The notes beneath the pieces are model-generated. The model was given only the letters and a program-made list of their open reading frames with translations. It had not been told where the DNA came from and made no database searches. Below are positions 61,709 to 64,000 of a stretch of DNA of 64,000 bases, one piece after another (position 1 is the first letter of the stretch; each line of letters starts with the position of its first letter). The translations under genes were made by a program, and so were the position numbers. This stretch comes from Gammaproteobacteria bacterium (lineage in GTDB: Bacteria > Pseudomonadota > Gammaproteobacteria > Pseudomonadales > Moraxellaceae), in assembly GCA_028868515.1 (NCBI GenBank), contig JAGWUI010000005.1:1-64000 (forward strand). Reading direction: 5' to 3'.

Positions 61709-62707
61709 TTAAGGTATTTCGCGACAGCCAACCACACCAAACAAACGATCACGAGTAAACGCAATCAGTTCGTGAACAGCGCGACGTGTATGCGTCAAAT
61801 TACGTACATCAGGCCACCACGGCGTAGGATCTCCGGGCAATAAAGCAGGAACTGCAACCGTTTCAATACCATTCATCGCGAAAAGCCAGCGCGCACGAGG
61901 AATATGCCAAACATCAGTCACCAACTCTACTCGTGGTGCGCCACCTAAAGTCTGTAGTAGTAAAGCACTAAATCGTGCGTTTTCACAAGTATTCATGCTC
62001 CGCGCCTCAAGCCACTGCGCGGATTCACCATGTGACTTTAAGAATTTCTGCATATACGGTGATTCAACACCCGTTAGAAAAATCGGTAATCCCGTTGCAC
62101 GATGTTGACTAATCGCTTGCAACAAACGGAGTTGAGTAAAGGAATTAGGAATAATCACGCCATGTTGATCACGTGTCAAACCACCACCTAACACAACGAT
62201 GGCTTGGGCTTCTGCATGGTTTGAGCTATCTAAGGCAAAATGAGGGCTAGTTGCAACCAGATCTAATGCTTTGTCAGGTGAGCTATCTAATACATGAGCG
62301 ATTGAAGACTCATCGACGAGAGGTGACATGAGTTCTAAGTCAGAAGACTGGGTAACGTCCGTTTTCTTTGATGCTTTATGTTTAGACGTCACTGCTTGTG
62401 CAGAGTCTATTACATCAATTTTTTGCTTGGCATCTGCAATGGCTTCAGATTTTAAATTTTGATGCGTTGCTGCTGCGATAGGATTAACCACAACAGGAAT
62501 CTCTAGCATTCTATCCAGAATAAAATCTGATAAAAATGAAGTTGATGCTAAAAAAGCAGCCACAGAACCAAGCAGTAATCCCCCGACAACAACCTTGCTA
62601 AATCCATGCAATGCCCAACCACCCTGTGATTTCAAAAAAACGGGGCGATACGACTTGCATGGACTATGGTTAGGCATATTGTGCTCCATGTGGGTACACA
62701 GGTTCAC
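61709..62707 (-). CDS. DUF218 (YdcF/ElyC-type) membrane protein
   Basis: The protein has one N-terminal helix (VVVGGLLLGSVAAFLASTSFL), a Lys/Ser/Asp-rich periplasmic linker (about 70-170) and a DUF218 domain: AIVVLGGGLTRDQHG, IFLTGVESPYMQKFLKSHG, MNTCENARFSALLLQTLGG and LVTDVWHIPRARWLFAMNG. It is 332 residues, with alternative starts at M7 (62689) and M11 (62677). ElyC and SanA in the family act in envelope polysaccharide or peptidoglycan homeostasis, consistent with its neighbour murB, whose end it overlaps by up to 38 nt depending on start. The insertion before the domain is unusually long. Confidence 0.86.
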   Translation of the reverse strand: MNLCTHMEHNMPNHSPCKSYRPVFLKSQGGWALHGFSKVVVGGLLLGSVAAFLASTSFLSDFILDRMLEIPVVVNPIAAATHQNLKSEAIADAKQKIDVIDSAQAVTSKHKASKKTDVTQSSDLELMSPLVDESSIAHVLDSSPDKALDLVATSPHFALDSSNHAEAQAIVVLGGGLTRDQHGVIIPNSFTQLRLLQAISQHRATGLPIFLTGVESPYMQKFLKSHGESAQWLEARSMNTCENARFSALLLQTLGGAPRVELVTDVWHIPRARWLFAMNGIETVAVPALLPGDPTPWWPDVRNLTHTRRAVHELIAFTRDRLFGVVGCREIP

Positions 62708-63722
62708 GTTCTAACTGAACAGCAAACTTAGACCACACATCCGCCTGTACAGCAGCAGACAATGCTAAAACATCTTGTGCGACCGCATTGCCATAATTAA
62801 CCAAGACTAACGCCTGCTTCTCGTACATCCCAACGCGCGAAGACGCACTTTCCAATCGCCGACCACGCCATCCAGATTGCTCAATTAACCATCCCGCAGC
62901 CAACTTAATTTCACCATTTGCTTGTGGGTATCCTGAAATCTGTGGATATTGCGTTTTTAATCGCTGAAAGTCTGATGTAGTCACACAGGGATTCTTAAAA
63001 AAACTACCCGCATTTGCAATCAATGCTGGATCTGGCAACTTCTGACTCCGAATTTGACAAATCGCTCGTGCAACAGACAAAGGTGTTGGATGAGTTCCTG
63101 CGGCTTGTACGACATCACCATAGCCTAAAACCAAACGAGGAGTTCGAGTCAAGGCAAACCGTACAGAGAGAATCACCCACTCACCATCTTGTTGTTTAAA
63201 CAAACTATCTCGATAAGAAAAGCTGCATTGATGCGGCTGAAAATCAAAGATCTCTCCCGCTTTATTCATGACCTGCACCGAATGCAATCGATCCACCAAC
63301 TCAACGCCATAAGCCCCGATATTCTGTACAGGTGCAGCACCAACAGTACCTGGAATGAGCGCAAGGTTTTCTAATCCATACCAACCTTGAGCCAAAGTAA
63401 TCATCACAAACTCATGCCAAGGCTCCCCCGCCATCGCCTCAATCACGACATGGTCGCCATTGCTTTCAATTAAGCGTACACCTCGCAGTAAGGGACGAAT
63501 CACCAAAGCGTCTAAAACTTCAGGTAATAACAAATTACTACCACCACCAAGTATTAATCGAGGAAATCGTTTTGCAGTGACCGAATTGAGTGCACTTCTC
63601 AACTCCGCAATAGAACTCACTTCTACTAGAAATCGTGCGACACAGGGCAAGCGCAATGTATTTAATTGATCCAACCGCGCTCTTTCAACTACTCGCATAT
63701 CACCTGCCATTTGCCCTATCAC
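62670..63722 (-). CDS. murB: UDP-N-acetylenolpyruvoylglucosamine reductase
   Basis: MurB makes UDP-MurNAc in peptidoglycan synthesis using FAD and NADPH. The 350-residue type I form shows LGGGSNLLL, LALIPGTVGAAPVQNIGAYGVEL, SFSYRDSLFK and ANAGSFFKNP with the catalytic Ser, then LIEQSGWRG. Length is normal. First residues (MIGQMAGDMRVVERARL) allow a shorter start at M9, 63698. It is followed by the DUF218 gene in overlap, suggesting an envelope operon. Confidence 0.96.
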   Translation of the reverse strand: MIGQMAGDMRVVERARLDQLNTLRLPCVARFLVEVSSIAELRSALNSVTAKRFPRLILGGGSNLLLPEVLDALVIRPLLRGVRLIESNGDHVVIEAMAGEPWHEFVMITLAQGWYGLENLALIPGTVGAAPVQNIGAYGVELVDRLHSVQVMNKAGEIFDFQPHQCSFSYRDSLFKQQDGEWVILSVRFALTRTPRLVLGYGDVVQAAGTHPTPLSVARAICQIRSQKLPDPALIANAGSFFKNPCVTTSDFQRLKTQYPQISGYPQANGEIKLAAGWLIEQSGWRGRRLESASSRVGMYEKQALVLVNYGNAVAQDVLALSAAVQADVWSKFAVQLEREPVYPHGAQYA

Positions 63723-64000
63723 ACCAAATATGATTTATATCAATTCACAACATCTATCATCATAGATGAATTGATTCAACATTACTGCGTACAAACACCT
63801 TAGATCGAGCATTTGCACAACAAAATAAAGATCCACATACAATATCTAAATCATACGGTAAAAAGCAGGGACAAAGCAGCCGTATGATGTAGATTATTGT
63901 GCAGTTAGCGTTTGAATATGATAGAAATGCTCATCGCCAAGCGCGTTATGACTCGCTATACTCGGTTCATCAAGACAACAAAGCTATAGGAATAGGAAAA
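63723..64000. other. gene-free right end
   Basis: 278 nt upstream of murB with no convincing gene. A 23-codon frame from ATG 63918 to TAG is too short to claim. Probably holds the murB promoter and the upstream region of a gene beyond the window. Confidence 0.4.

Noticed and set aside
63918-63989. 23-codon frame at the right end
   Set aside because: Too short and without a supporting ribosome site or homologue.
1-64000. CRISPR array, tRNA or rRNA genes, prophage
   Set aside because: No regularly spaced repeats, no cloverleaf-like sequence recognised by eye, and no phage structural genes. A tRNA scan would confirm.

Overview
The window reads as chromosomal DNA of a gammaproteobacterium in the Moraxellaceae, Acinetobacter or a close relative. 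The AT-rich base composition, the gene complement (acnB, tamA/tamB, coq7, ilvA, hemP, aroC/prmB, alaS-lysC-csrA, murB) and paired CSLREA proteins with GlyGly-CTERM-like tails all fit. This is an inference from protein character; no rRNA or tRNA gene is present to confirm it.

Layout. 1-4077: a GIY-YIG protein between two hairpin repeats, a duplicated LprI-like secreted protein and acnB. 4385-12228: accessory-looking genes: a membrane protein split by a frameshift, a phosphopantetheinyl transferase divergent from a 1357-residue Pls-type synthetase (adenylation, carrier, six membrane helices, three C-terminal domains), two AlkB-like proteins with damaged iron sites and a TetR regulator. 12412-28467: core genes argF, tamA-tamB, an LplT-like transporter, coq7, a lipoprotein, and the reverse-strand run prfA-prmC-moeB-aarF-like-folB-folK. 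A 200-bp MITE-like element lies upstream of coq7. 28638-36111: ppsR, two overlapping CSLREA/GlyGly-CTERM proteins, hda and a PerM-type permease. 36519-43832: purM-purN, ggt, an AlbA_2-domain protein, ilvA and a SlyD-type isomerase, with intergenic repeats. 43999-49513: comEA, a MaoC-FabG4-thiolase set whose content recalls the mycobacterial htdX-fabG4-fadA2 group, and a Fur-controlled hemP. 49560-63722: MFS transporter-aroC-prmB with an unknown gene inserted, a small conserved-looking gene, a Kua/CarF-type lipid desaturase, alaS, lysC, csrA, an alpha/beta hydrolase, a DUF218 protein and murB.

How genes work together. PptT-like transferase would activate the Ser583 carrier site of the Pls-type synthetase. 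PrmC and PrmB methylate the GGQ glutamine of release factors and the Gln of ribosomal protein L3, and PrmC sits directly behind prfA. TamA and TamB are translationally coupled and form one envelope machine. MaoC, FabG4-like and thiolase form a likely fatty-acyl module.

Most notable items: the Pls-type poly-amino-acid synthetase; the AlkB-like pair in which one member has lost all three iron ligands; the thiolase with an Ala/Lys/Pro-rich tail and two strong translation starts; and the CarF/Kua desaturase. I see no CRISPR array, prophage, complete insertion sequence, tRNA or rRNA. Nothing here proves a wholly new system; the best candidates are listed in the findings.
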